In this document: positions 1 to 8,263 of the stretch, piece after piece
Position numbering within the stretch: the stretch's first letter is position 1
How the letters are laid out: each line of letters opens with the position of its first letter
Source of the DNA: Burkholderia savannae
Lineage (GTDB): Bacteria > Pseudomonadota > Gammaproteobacteria > Burkholderiales > Burkholderiaceae
Assembly: GCF_001524445.2 (NCBI RefSeq)
Contig: NZ_CP013418.1
Location: forward strand, 1,488,001-1,552,000
Length of the DNA stretch: 64,000 nucleotides
Direction: 5' to 3'
The notes under the pieces: model-generated
Told to the model about the DNA's origin: nothing
Database searches by the model: none
The model's input: only the letters and a program-made list of their open reading frames with translations
Program-made: the position numbers and the translations under genes

Positions 1-1
1 C

Positions 2-307
2 CCGCAGCTCGCCGACGTGCGCATCGAATTCGCGTGGGGCGGCTTCGTCGACGTGACGCGCAATCGCGCGCCGGACTTCGGCGCGATCGATCCGAACTAC
101 TTCTACCTTCAGGGCTTCAGCGGCCACGGCGTCGCGCTGACCGGCATCGCTGGCCGCATCGTCGCGAACGCGATCGCGGGCGATACGCGCGCATTCGATC
201 TGTTCGCACGCTTCAGGCATCGACGCTTTCCGGGTGGCCCCGCGTGGCGGCAGCCCGCGCTCGAACTGGGCATGCTGTACCACCGCGTGCGCGAGCTGCT
301 GTTCTGA
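2..307 (+). CDS. FAD-dependent amino acid/polyamine oxidoreductase, C-terminal part (truncated by window edge)
   Basis: The reading frame is already open at base 2 and ends with TGA at 307, so only about the last 100 residues are in the window. The segment WGGFVDVTRNRAPDFG, followed by FYLQGFSGHGVALTG, is the C-terminal FAD-binding signature of the DAO superfamily of the gamma-glutamylputrescine oxidase type (PuuB). It is clearly paralogous to the complete gene at 16102-17394, with the same GFSGHG and FPGG blocks and the same end point. The family oxidises amines or amino acids in the cytoplasm. Substrate cannot be read from this fragment. Confidence 0.85.
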   Translation, partial: PQLADVRIEFAWGGFVDVTRNRAPDFGAIDPNYFYLQGFSGHGVALTGIAGRIVANAIAGDTRAFDLFARFRHRRFPGGPAWRQPALELGMLYHRVRELLF

Positions 308-493
308 ACGCGCAATTCACCCGCCTTCGCCCGGCACGTTCGTCACTCGATTGCCACGATGCCGCAGGCAAGCGGCCGCTGCGCATGCATAAGACTCCGG
401 GCGTTCGTTGCCTTCATGCATTCGATATTCGCGAGCGCGTTCTCCGTTTCAGCTCACTATGGAGAACGCCGCTCGAAGGCCCCTTCGATTCCG

Positions 494-1336
494 TCAAACG
501 TTCCCGCCAAGCCCGATGGACTCGCGCTTCTCCATCTGAACGCAGAGCATCGTTTGGGCATGCTCGATCCCTTCTCGAACAGTCCTTGCAAAATCCCGAT
601 GAAGGCGAAGCGAGTTGATAATTTTTTCAGCAATGCCGCCCGGAGTCGCGCATCGGCTCACATAGTTTTCGATTTCATCAGGATTCAAGCCTCGAGGCCT
701 AACCCGTCTCGCCCAGTCGATCACTCCTGCCCATTCATCGAGCCCGTAATCTCCGGCGCACTTCAATATATCTCGATCGCTAACGGCCACCCTCATGAAT
801 TCGCAGTACATCAATATGAACGGAAGGCACGTGCCAAGGACGGTAACCGGCTCGACCTGATTCTCGGATCGCACATTCAACGTATTCGCCACGACGGATT
901 TCAATACTTTCCTCGCCGATTCACTCGCGTCGCCGCACGTCGCGCCAAGTGCCTGCCCGCTGGAAATCGTATCCGGCGCGCTTATGATCGCCCGGGCAAT
1001 CGAGCCCGGCCCACGCGCCGCATCGGACAATCTCGAAAGCGAAACGCCGGCCAGGAACGAGATGACTGTCTGCCCCTCCCTCAACTCGTAATCGGAAATC
1101 ATCCGGTAATCGATCGGTCGAACGGTGTAAAAGATCACATCGCAATTCTTCATCACCGCATTCACGTCTACAAGACGATCTTCGACTCCCGCCGCCGCAC
1201 TCGTCGCATGCGATTTTTGAGAACCACGATGTCCGAGCCAAACATTCCCACGGTCGAACCCGATATCGATCAAGCGCGACGCGAGAGCCACTCCCAGGTG
1301 CCCCGCACCGACAATTCCGATTCCTTGACTCGTCAT
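494..1336 (-). CDS. Pyrroline-5-carboxylate reductase-like NAD(P)-dependent imine reductase
   Basis: A 280-aa protein. An N-terminal Rossmann motif, GIGIVGAGHLGVALASRL, binds NAD(P), and the C-terminal half carries CATPGGIAEK, which matches the conserved PGG region of ProC. The start at 1336 is chosen because GGAGGTGAT lies 7 bases before that ATG; an upstream ATG at 1381 has no such site. ProC normally makes proline from pyrroline-5-carboxylate. Sequence conservation is loose, and its place beside a natural-product locus suggests reduction of a cyclic imine for that pathway rather than housekeeping proline synthesis (inference). It is divergent from the exporter at 2057. Its base composition is less GC-rich than the flanking core genes. 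Confidence 0.7.
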   Translation of the reverse strand: MTSQGIGIVGAGHLGVALASRLIDIGFDRGNVWLGHRGSQKSHATSAAAGVEDRLVDVNAVMKNCDVIFYTVRPIDYRMISDYELREGQTVISFLAGVSLSRLSDAARGPGSIARAIISAPDTISSGQALGATCGDASESARKVLKSVVANTLNVRSENQVEPVTVLGTCLPFILMYCEFMRVAVSDRDILKCAGDYGLDEWAGVIDWARRVRPRGLNPDEIENYVSRCATPGGIAEKIINSLRLHRDFARTVREGIEHAQTMLCVQMEKRESIGLGGNV

Positions 1337-2056
1337 CCCATCACCTCCGATAACCTTGGAAAGGTCAATTTGTTCTGTCATTGGGCCAATCGGGAAATCT
1401 GAAAACGGCCTGCAGTCACCGTGCCGCGAACGAGCGGATGAACCCTGCGTCCGATGATTAATAGGCCCCGCGATAGCTAGGCATTAGACTCGGACACGTC
1501 GTTCGCCGCGCCACGCGCATCGCGGCATCGCGCTCATGAGCAGCAGGCCGAGCCGCCTCGGCGATCGAATCGTCATGGCGTGCCGCGTTTTTCAGGTCTC
1601 GCCATCGTTCGTCGCCATCGATCTCTCCCGGCGCAACTCGCATTGCATTGTTTCGATCGATTTCCAACATGGGCGCGCTATCCGGCTGCGGCACGCACCC
1701 GCCCCGGTAGCCGTCGAACCGAATCCGCACACTGATCCGCACCGCGCCGACCGGAAGCCCGAACTCGACGCGCCTCGTCGGCGTCTTGCTCGTACCGCGG
1801 CGTGACAGCATCGGCATGAGTTGCTATCCTAGTTCACGACCGACCGTCGGTCAATGAAATGTCGATGCCTCTGTCGATACACACCCGAACGACCAGGAAT
1901 GCAAATTTCGAGCGTATTCGAACCTTTGTTCGATTACGTTTGCACGCCACGTTTCAAGAAGCTTCGGCTGTCCGTTTCGTCAAGCCAACAACATGGGTAT
2001 TTATCCAGATTCAAGGTGGCACCACCACCCGCATATCGAATGAAATCGAGGATCAC
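1337..2056. other. Divergent intergenic region with TetR-type operator
   Basis: About 720 bases between the P5C-reductase-like gene and the exporter. It holds the palindrome at 1838-1852 and, downstream of it, a comparatively AT-rich stretch of about 200 bases before the exporter start. Open frames here have no domain similarity I recognise and no ribosome binding site. Confidence 0.6.
1838..1852. promoter_or_regulatory. Putative TetR-family operator, site 1
   Basis: The 15-mer GACCGACCGTCGGTC is a perfect palindrome of two 7-base arms around one central base. It differs at one position from the site at 5485-5499 in front of the biosynthetic operon. GACCG/CGGTC arms are typical of operators bound by TetR-family dimers, and a TetR gene lies at 3855. 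It sits 205 bases before the exporter start. Confidence 0.7.
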
Positions 2057-3463
2057 ATGATCAACCAGCAGCGCTATGCTTTATTCGCACTCTTGCTATC
2101 CGGATTCGTAACGATTTTCGATTTATTTGTCGTCAATATCGCGATCGTCAACATTGAAAAGACACTGCATGCAAGCTATGTCGAGTTGACGATGATCATC
2201 GTGGCTTATGAGCTATCGTTCGGTCTCTTGCTGATCACCGGAGGAAGGCTGGGTGATCTATGGGGGCGCCGCAGAGCCTATCAGATCGGCATGCTGTGCT
2301 TCACGGTGTCGTCGATTCTTTGCGGCCTGGCGCCCCACGCGACGGTTCTGATCGTCGCGCGCTTCTTGCAAGGGCTATCCGCCGCCGTGCTCTTTCCGCA
2401 AATCTACGCCAGCATCCGGGCGGATTTTGACGAGGCCGGCGCCCGCCGTGCTTTCGGATACCTGGGAATGACGCTCGGGCTCGCCGCGATGGCGGGGCAG
2501 GTTCTGGGCGGCTTGATCATCTCGGCCAATCTGCTGGAGTTGCAATGGAGAGCCATTTTTTTTATCAACCTTCCCATCGGGCTGGCGGCCCTGGCTTTTT
2601 CTCGCCATTTACGAAATACGCCCATCGAACAGAAAAGAAGCCTGGATTGGACCGGCGTCGCTCTTTCGAGCCTGGGGATCTCCGTTTCGCTGCTTCCCCT
2701 GCTCATGAGCGCCGTCTGGGGATGGAGCTTCAAAAGCTACGTCCTCACGCTGATCGGTCTGGGCACCTTGTATCTATTCATGCAACACGAGATCCGCTAC
2801 GCACGCAGCGGCCGCGTCCCTCTCATCAACATGAAACTCCTCAGGGAAAGACGATTCATCAAGGGCTCGTCGTTGGTAATGTGCATCTATGCGACCGCGG
2901 GTTCATTCACGTTGGTGTTTTCAATTTTTCTTCAGTCCGGGTTGAAGCTAAGCCCGTTTGAAGCGGGAATGACCTATGTTTCAACCAGCATCGGGTTCGC
3001 CATTTCATCGCTATTGACGCCCAAGCTAATCGGCCGATCCGGCCCGCAAGTCGTTTCCATTGGCGCGGCCTCCTACGCGGCGAGTTTCGTCGCGCTGATG
3101 CTCGCCGTGCGATATTTCCCGATCCTCGAGCTGCCGTGGCTCCTGATGCCGGTATTGTGGACGCTGGGCTTTACCCAAGGCATGGTGATGACCCCTCTTT
3201 TGAATATCGTGCTGGCAAACGTGCAGGAAAATTTCGCGGGCATGGCCGCCGGTGTCGTTTCGACCTTGCAGCAGGTGGGCGCGGCATTCGGCGTTACCGC
3301 GGTCAGTACGATCCTGCAGATAACGCTGAAAAAAATGTCTCATCTGCAGGAATTTTCTCAACTGCAAAGCGCGTTCGTCTACAGCATGTTTTTCAACGTG
3401 GGAGCCGCCGTCGTCGCCAGCTATATCCTGCGGAAGATGTTGAATCAAGCGCAGCGCGCCTGA
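2057..3463 (+). CDS. MFS drug/metabolite exporter, DHA2 (EmrB/QacA-like) family
   Basis: A 468-aa integral membrane protein, with hydrophobic segments along its whole length consistent with the 14-helix DHA2 group. Loop 2-3 has GGRLGDLWGRRRAYQIG, the MFS motif A, and helix 5 has LGMTLGLAAMAGQVLGG, resembling antiporter motif C. The start at 2057 follows GAGG; the frame stays open upstream to 1859 but that extension overlaps the operator region and has no membrane character. Such proteins export small molecules using the proton gradient. Its position beside TetR and the assembly-line genes suggests export of the locus product or self-resistance (inference). Codon use is less GC-biased than in the core genes. 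Confidence 0.85.
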   Translation: MINQQRYALFALLLSGFVTIFDLFVVNIAIVNIEKTLHASYVELTMIIVAYELSFGLLLITGGRLGDLWGRRRAYQIGMLCFTVSSILCGLAPHATVLIVARFLQGLSAAVLFPQIYASIRADFDEAGARRAFGYLGMTLGLAAMAGQVLGGLIISANLLELQWRAIFFINLPIGLAALAFSRHLRNTPIEQKRSLDWTGVALSSLGISVSLLPLLMSAVWGWSFKSYVLTLIGLGTLYLFMQHEIRYARSGRVPLINMKLLRERRFIKGSSLVMCIYATAGSFTLVFSIFLQSGLKLSPFEAGMTYVSTSIGFAISSLLTPKLIGRSGPQVVSIGAASYAASFVALMLAVRYFPILELPWLLMPVLWTLGFTQGMVMTPLLNIVLANVQENFAGMAAGVVSTLQQVGAAFGVTAVSTILQITLKKMSHLQEFSQLQSAFVYSMFFNVGAAVVASYILRKMLNQAQRA

Positions 3464-3854
3464 ACGAGATTGCGGCTCGCCGCCCGGGCATGTTGCCGAA
3501 TATCGGCAAAGCATCCGCCTCGACAAGGTTTTCTGACCGGACGCATCGCCAGATGCTCTCCGTCAACGTGCGAGGAACGTACGATAGAGTATGCGTGACG
3601 GATTCTTCGCACTTGCTCGATGCCGACTTCGCGCGCATGCGCCTGCGACACGTTTCCCCAAAGAGAAGCACTCCGGAATTTCGTCGACGCTCGGAACCGG
3701 AACGCGACGCCGGCGCATGGCGACCGCCGGGAGGAGCCGGACTTTGCCTTCATGCATTGAATGGGCCGAGGGTCGGTCGATGACAAAAAACGTTGGTGGC
3801 ATCGAGGACGTAGCCTAGACTTCTGACTTTTGCACGCAAGTTCTGAACCCCACG
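3464..3854. other. Intergenic region upstream of tetR
   Basis: Nothing coding is supported here. It contains a degenerate copy of the operator at 3764-3778. No terminator with a clear T-run was seen after the exporter. Confidence 0.5.
3764..3778. promoter_or_regulatory. Possible degenerate third TetR operator
   Basis: GGCCGAGGGTCGGTC matches the reverse complement of site 1 at 13 of 15 positions and lies 77 bases before the tetR start. One arm is intact and the other has a substitution. It could mediate autoregulation, but chance occurrence in GC-rich DNA is possible. Confidence 0.35.
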
Positions 3855-4514
3855 ATGAGATACAAGACAAGCCAGCGGGAGCAGGGAGCGCCCAAAACAC
3901 CCCGCACCAAGCCAGCCGAGGTACGTCTGGAAGAATTGATGGCGGCGGCCGAGAAGCTATTTTTGGCACAAGGCGTCGAGGCCACCACGATCAACGAAAT
4001 TGTTGAGTTGGCCGAAGTAGCCAAGGGCACCTTCTATCATTACTTCGCCTCGAAGAACGAACTCCTGGAGGCCATGGGTCAGCGCTACACGGCGCAATAC
4101 CTCGGCCGCCTGGAAGAGGCCGTTGACGCTTGCGCGGCGGACGACTGGTTAGGTCGGCTGCGCGCATGGATACGGACGAGCATCGAAGCCTACGCAGAAA
4201 CATTTCGCACGCACGACATCGTCTACATCAACCATCACCACCACGCACGGAACAATCGCGAGAAGAACGCCATTCTCGATCAGCTTCAGGGCATTCTCAG
4301 CGGCGGCGCAAAAGCCGGCGTGTGGCGGTTGACGCAACCACGCATCACGGCGCTGCTGATCTATGCGGGCGTTCACGGCGCCACGGACGATGCCATCGCG
4401 GCTCGAGAAGCGGATTATTCCGAATTTGCCCGGGCCGTCACCGCCGTTTGCCTGCAGATGGTCGGCGTTGCGGACGAGGCGCAAACGCCCAAGCCGCGCC
4501 GTCGGTCGCGGTGA
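3855..4514 (+). CDS. TetR/AcrR-family transcriptional regulator
   Basis: A 219-aa protein. Residues around 25-75 form the TetR DNA-binding domain: AAAEKLFLAQGVEATTINEI, then AEVAKGTFYHYFASKNELL, the recognition-helix signature. The C-terminal domain, expected to bind a ligand, is not recognisable to a specific subfamily. The gene lies between the exporter and the biosynthetic operon on the same strand, and near-identical palindromes are found upstream of both. The simplest reading is a ligand-released repressor of exporter and assembly line, with the pathway product or precursor as inducer (inference). A His-rich patch, NHHHHARNN, near the middle is unusual and might bind metal or simply be a surface loop. 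Confidence 0.9.
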   Translation: MRYKTSQREQGAPKTPRTKPAEVRLEELMAAAEKLFLAQGVEATTINEIVELAEVAKGTFYHYFASKNELLEAMGQRYTAQYLGRLEEAVDACAADDWLGRLRAWIRTSIEAYAETFRTHDIVYINHHHHARNNREKNAILDQLQGILSGGAKAGVWRLTQPRITALLIYAGVHGATDDAIAAREADYSEFARAVTAVCLQMVGVADEAQTPKPRRRSR

Positions 4515-5544
4515 TTGCGTCCGTGCGAGCGGCATCGCGGCGATGACGCGAACCCCGACGCGATGATCGCGAATGTGGCGATCCGATTCGAACGGCGCAC
4601 GCTGAACGTGCATTGAATCGCGTCGGCTCCCTCATGCGAGGGATCGAGTGAAGGCGTCGATCGAAGGCGTCGGGGCGGCCTCGTCGATCGAAGCAGGAAG
4701 CCTGGGGCGGCACCGAGCCCCTGCAGAGCCGCACGCCACACCCCGCCTTGCTCGGCACCCGTCAGCGCCGCCTCCAATATCGTCAGGCTCGCGCAGGCGA
4801 ACATGTCTTGCCGAACCAACGCCGGACAGTTGCCATGCCGCGCAGACCGGAATGTCGCGAGACATCCGGCCGCGGTGATATTGCGCGTCACGGTGATGGC
4901 GAGCAAAGCGGCAACTTCGCCATCCGAAAGAAACGGTAAATTCCGCGCGCCGCCCTCCCCCGAGGCTTAAGAGACAGAGTGGTCGGCGCAACCCGCCACA
5001 ACGAGCCATGGAGCAAAACGGCGCTGCGCGGCTACGCCGGCAAATATCCCGACATGCAACTCGTCGCGTTCGAACAGGATGCCGCAGACGCATCTTTCCT
5101 GTTTCGCGTCGGAGAACTCAATACAAGCCGCGTCTCGGCGCCGAGAGCGAACTGGAATGGCGGGGAGTCGATAAGGGAAGAACCGTCAGCCCGCCCTTCG
5201 CTGGGTGAGTGAACTTCACTTGGGGACACGGACGAGCGTCGAAGTCGAGCTCGCATTGCACATCGACCGACTCGCGGTCAAATGCAACGGCAACTATTTC
5301 TGTCTGAAGCGCAAGTCATGCGCTCGCGGGGCAGCCGCGCCGCAATCGAACTGGAACGCGTTGTCCAGCTCCGACGGTTCGTTTCGCGATGCCGAAAACA
5401 AGCGCCACCCGCTTCGACAATGCAGGAATTTACCGAACGCGGTACTCCATCGTTTCGACGCAACCTTACATCCGAAAGCTTATTGACCGACCGACGGTCA
5501 ACAAGTAATAATTTTCATTACTATCTATAACAAGGAGATGACTG
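4515..5544. other. Long intergenic region before the biosynthetic operon
   Basis: About 1 kb without a supported gene on either strand. Frames here are Arg/Ser/Pro-rich shadows without ribosome binding sites. The useful content is at the right end: the palindrome at 5483-5501 and the ribosome binding site AAGGAG at 5532-5537. The length is unusual for a compact locus and may contain eroded DNA. Confidence 0.5.
5483..5501. promoter_or_regulatory. Putative TetR-family operator, site 2, in front of the biosynthetic operon
   Basis: TTGACCGACCGACGGTCAA has perfect 7-base outer arms (TTGACCG/CGGTCAA). Its inner 15-mer differs from site 1 at a single base. It ends 43 bases before the ACP start codon, a position suited to blocking transcription initiation. 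Confidence 0.75.
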
Positions 5545-5838
5545 ATGGCGTCGATGCAGATCATCGGCCTGCTGACTGAAATCGGTCTAGCGGCGGAACT
5601 GCTTCAATCGGCAGAAAGCGACTGGCAATTACGGGCGGACCTGGGCTTGAGTTCCGCCGAAACACTGGAACTGCAAGTGCGGCTGGAGCGGTTGGGATGC
5701 ACCGGGTTCTCGCTGTGGGACAAGCATGATCACTCGCTCGAGGAGTTGGACAAGCTGATTGCGTCGATCCCCGACCAAGCCTCCTGTCCTCGCGATCGCG
5801 TCACGCCGAGCGGTTCGGCTGCCGGGGAAGCGCAATGA
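5545..5838 (+). CDS. Discrete acyl/aryl carrier protein
   Basis: A 97-aa acidic helical protein. The motif DLGLSSAETLEL (residues 32-43) corresponds to the carrier-protein DSL motif; Ser37 is the expected 4'-phosphopantetheine attachment residue, with Ser replacing the usual Asp at 36. AAGGAG at 5532-5537 precedes the ATG by 7 bases. The stop codon overlaps the next start (ATGA at 5835-5838), so translation with the AMP ligase is probably coupled. That pairing suggests this carrier receives the acid activated by the ligase, supplying the starter unit for the synthase at 9885. The C-terminal 20 residues are low complexity and probably disordered. Confidence 0.85.
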   Translation: MASMQIIGLLTEIGLAAELLQSAESDWQLRADLGLSSAETLELQVRLERLGCTGFSLWDKHDHSLEELDKLIASIPDQASCPRDRVTPSGSAAGEAQ

Positions 5839-7457
5839 ACGCGCGCCTCGCTTCCCTGAACCGACGATTGGCCAGCGCCTTGCAGACCGGAGGCGAAACA
5901 CCCGCCCTGATCGCGGACGGCCGAGTGATCTCGCATCGGGAATTGACGTCGCATGTCGCGATCACCGCCGAGCGGCTCAACGCCCATGGCATCGGCAAGG
6001 GCGATCGCGTCGCGCTCCAGTTGCCCAACTCCGCCGACGCGGCCGTGCTGATGCTCGCGACGCTCATGGCAGGCGCGATACCCGTTCCCATCTTGCCGGC
6101 CTACCGCGAGCGGGAACTTCGACACATTCTGAAGACCACTCGCCCGCGCGCCATCGCGTTGACCCAGGGCAGCCGCCGCTTCAGCCCGCTTCAGACAGTG
6201 GTCGGCCTGCTCTCCGAAGAAGGCCTGGAAGTCGACCTTCTGTTGGCCGACGGCCCTTCCCGCGCCGACGATCGTCCGGAATGGCTGGATCTCCGGCAAT
6301 TCTGCCTGGCGCCCGCCGACTCGATGCCGCGCGAACTGCGCCCGGTCGACATGCGCGCCGACGACACCGCGATGATGCTGCTGTCCAGCGGTACGACCGG
6401 CTTGCCGAAGGCCATCGCAAGACGGAACGCCGGATACGGATACATGATCGCCGAAGGCTGCAAGGTGTTCGAGCTCAGCCGTTCAGCCGTCTATCTGGCC
6501 GCCTTGCCGCTCTCGCACGGCTTCGTGATCAACTGTCCGGGCATTCTCGGAACGCTTGCTTGCGGCGGAACAGTGGTCTTGGCGGCGGACGCTTCCGCAC
6601 AAACCTCTCTGGAGCTCATCGGCGCGCACGGCGTCACTCACACCACGCTGGTCCCCGCGCTCTTGACGCAATGGATGGAGCGCGCGGACGAATCGCGAGC
6701 CGGTTCAGGCACGCTGAGGTACGTGCAGGTGGGCGGGTCGCGATTACCCGCCGATCTCGCGGCGCAGGCCGAATCCCGGCTGGGGGTGCGCATCCAGCAG
6801 TGCTACGGCATGAGCGAGGGACTGCTTTGCTTCACCCGCTTCACCGATCCCGACGCGATCCGCTTCAACTCCCAGGGGCGCCCGCTTTCGGACGCCGACG
6901 AGATCCTCATCGTCAATGATCGGGACGAACCGCTTCCCTACGGCCAATCGGGCGAGTTGCTCACCCGCGGCCCTTACACCATCGAACAGTATTTCAACGA
7001 TCCGGACGCTTCGCGCCGAGCATTCACGCCGAACGGCTACTACCGCACGGGAGACGTCGCCCATCTCGATGCGGCGGGCAACGTCTATATCGACGGGCGC
7101 GTCACGGACACCATCAATCGCGGCGGCGAAAAATTCTGCCCGGAAGAACTCGAGGCGTTGATGAAGCGGCACGCCAAATTGAAGGACGCCGCTTGCGTCG
7201 GCATGCCTGACGGCCGCTTCGGCGAGGTTTCCTGCCTGTTCGCCGTCGCACGCGACGGTGAACAGGTGTCGCTCGCGGAACTCCGGAGGCATCTGGAAGC
7301 CGCCGGAGTCGCCGCGTTCAAACTGCCGGAACAGTTGGTGCTGATCGACGAGATCCCCAGAAAAGGCATCGGCAAGATCGATCGCGCCGCGTTGCGAGCA
7401 AGCACCCGCGCGAACGCACCGGCCGTCGCGGCCGCTTGCCGGACGGGACAAGTATGA
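5835..7457 (+). CDS. AMP-dependent acid ligase, DhbE/EntE-like aryl-acid adenylation family
   Basis: A 540-aa ANL-superfamily enzyme that should make an acyl-adenylate and load it on the adjacent carrier. Core motifs are present: SSGTTGLPK (184-192), CYGMSEG, YYRTGDVAHLD, GRVTDTINRGGEKFCPEE, and C-terminal PRKGIGKID with the catalytic Lys. The RGPYTIEQYFNDP and INRGGEK blocks resemble 2,3-dihydroxybenzoate ligases. Aligned by eye to DhbE from memory, the pocket positions Asn235 and Ser240 become Gly and Cys (LPLSHGFVINCPG), so dihydroxybenzoate is unlikely; another small aromatic or heteroaromatic acid fits better (inference). It overlaps both the ACP gene and the thioesterase gene by ATGA. 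Confidence 0.85.
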   Translation: MNARLASLNRRLASALQTGGETPALIADGRVISHRELTSHVAITAERLNAHGIGKGDRVALQLPNSADAAVLMLATLMAGAIPVPILPAYRERELRHILKTTRPRAIALTQGSRRFSPLQTVVGLLSEEGLEVDLLLADGPSRADDRPEWLDLRQFCLAPADSMPRELRPVDMRADDTAMMLLSSGTTGLPKAIARRNAGYGYMIAEGCKVFELSRSAVYLAALPLSHGFVINCPGILGTLACGGTVVLAADASAQTSLELIGAHGVTHTTLVPALLTQWMERADESRAGSGTLRYVQVGGSRLPADLAAQAESRLGVRIQQCYGMSEGLLCFTRFTDPDAIRFNSQGRPLSDADEILIVNDRDEPLPYGQSGELLTRGPYTIEQYFNDPDASRRAFTPNGYYRTGDVAHLDAAGNVYIDGRVTDTINRGGEKFCPEELEALMKRHAKLKDAACVGMPDGRFGEVSCLFAVARDGEQVSLAELRRHLEAAGVAAFKLPEQLVLIDEIPRKGIGKIDRAALRASTRANAPAVAAACRTGQV

Positions 7458-8218
7458 GGCGCCTGCAGACCCTTGCCGAAGGGGCGGTGAGATTCAGCGT
7501 GGCAGCGACGGCCCCCGTGCGGCACCAACTGGTGGTGTTCCCTCACGCCGGCGGCGGCGTCGACATGTATCGCGCATGGCGCGACTGCCTTCCGGCGCAT
7601 GTGGATCTGATCGTCATGCAGTATCCGGGACCGACGCGAAGCGACGCGTTCCCGGCCTGGAGCGATCCGCGCGAGGCGATCCGGCGCTGCATGCGAGGGC
7701 TCGCCTGCCTGCTGGGCATCGCGCCGATCACCCTTTTCGGCCACAGCATGGGCGCACTGCTCGCCCTGCATGTCGCGTCGGCGCTGACGTCGTCCAGATT
7801 CCGCGCGGCGCAGCTCGTCCTTTCATCGCAGATGACGCCGCCCGCGCTGCAGGCAACGCTGCGAACGGCGCAAGACCTCGAGCGCCTCGCGGAAAGCGCG
7901 CTCGGCCTGGGTGAAGTGACGGCCCCCGCGAGACTCGATGCAAATCTGCGCGCGGCGGTCGCTTCGGCCGTCGCACGGGATCTGGGTTTGTTGCAACAGC
8001 TGGCGAGACTGCCCGTCGGCGACGTTGCGCCGACACGCATCTTCGGCGGCCGGGACGATCCGCTGATCAGCGCCGACGCGCTTGCCGATTGGTCGCGATT
8101 TCTGCCGCAAAGCGCGGGGATGGAAGTGTTTCCAGGAGGCCACTTCTATCACCGCGATCAGGTTCAAGCAGTGGTTGACGCCCTCCTGAAGCCGCATCGC
8201 GCATCACTCGCGGCGTAG
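7454..8218 (+). CDS. Type II thioesterase (GrsT-like alpha/beta hydrolase)
   Basis: A 254-aa alpha/beta hydrolase. LVVFPHAGGG near residue 30 is the oxyanion-hole region, FGHSMGALLALH holds the nucleophile Ser98, and PGGHFYHRDQ near the C terminus holds the catalytic His. This is the pattern of stand-alone editing thioesterases, which remove stalled or wrong acyl groups from carrier proteins. Start at 7454 is chosen because its ATG overlaps the ligase stop (ATGA). As the synthase at 9885 has no C-terminal thioesterase domain, this enzyme could also release the final product (inference). Confidence 0.88.
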   Translation: MRRLQTLAEGAVRFSVAATAPVRHQLVVFPHAGGGVDMYRAWRDCLPAHVDLIVMQYPGPTRSDAFPAWSDPREAIRRCMRGLACLLGIAPITLFGHSMGALLALHVASALTSSRFRAAQLVLSSQMTPPALQATLRTAQDLERLAESALGLGEVTAPARLDANLRAAVASAVARDLGLLQQLARLPVGDVAPTRIFGGRDDPLISADALADWSRFLPQSAGMEVFPGGHFYHRDQVQAVVDALLKPHRASLAA

Positions 8219-8263
8219 ATGCCGCATTTACGCCCATTTCAAACCCGTTACGGGAGAGTCATT

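Noticed and set aside
1859..2056. In-frame N-terminal extension of the MFS exporter
   Set aside because: It adds 66 polar residues to a protein whose first membrane helix starts right after the ATG at 2057, which has its own GAGG; no ribosome binding site precedes 1859.
4870..4940. Minus-strand stretch LPFLSDGEVAALLAITVTRN, faintly like a carboxymuconolactone decarboxylase segment
   Set aside because: Only about 20 residues look right, flanking sequence does not continue the family, and there is no start. A profile search could revive it as a pseudogene.
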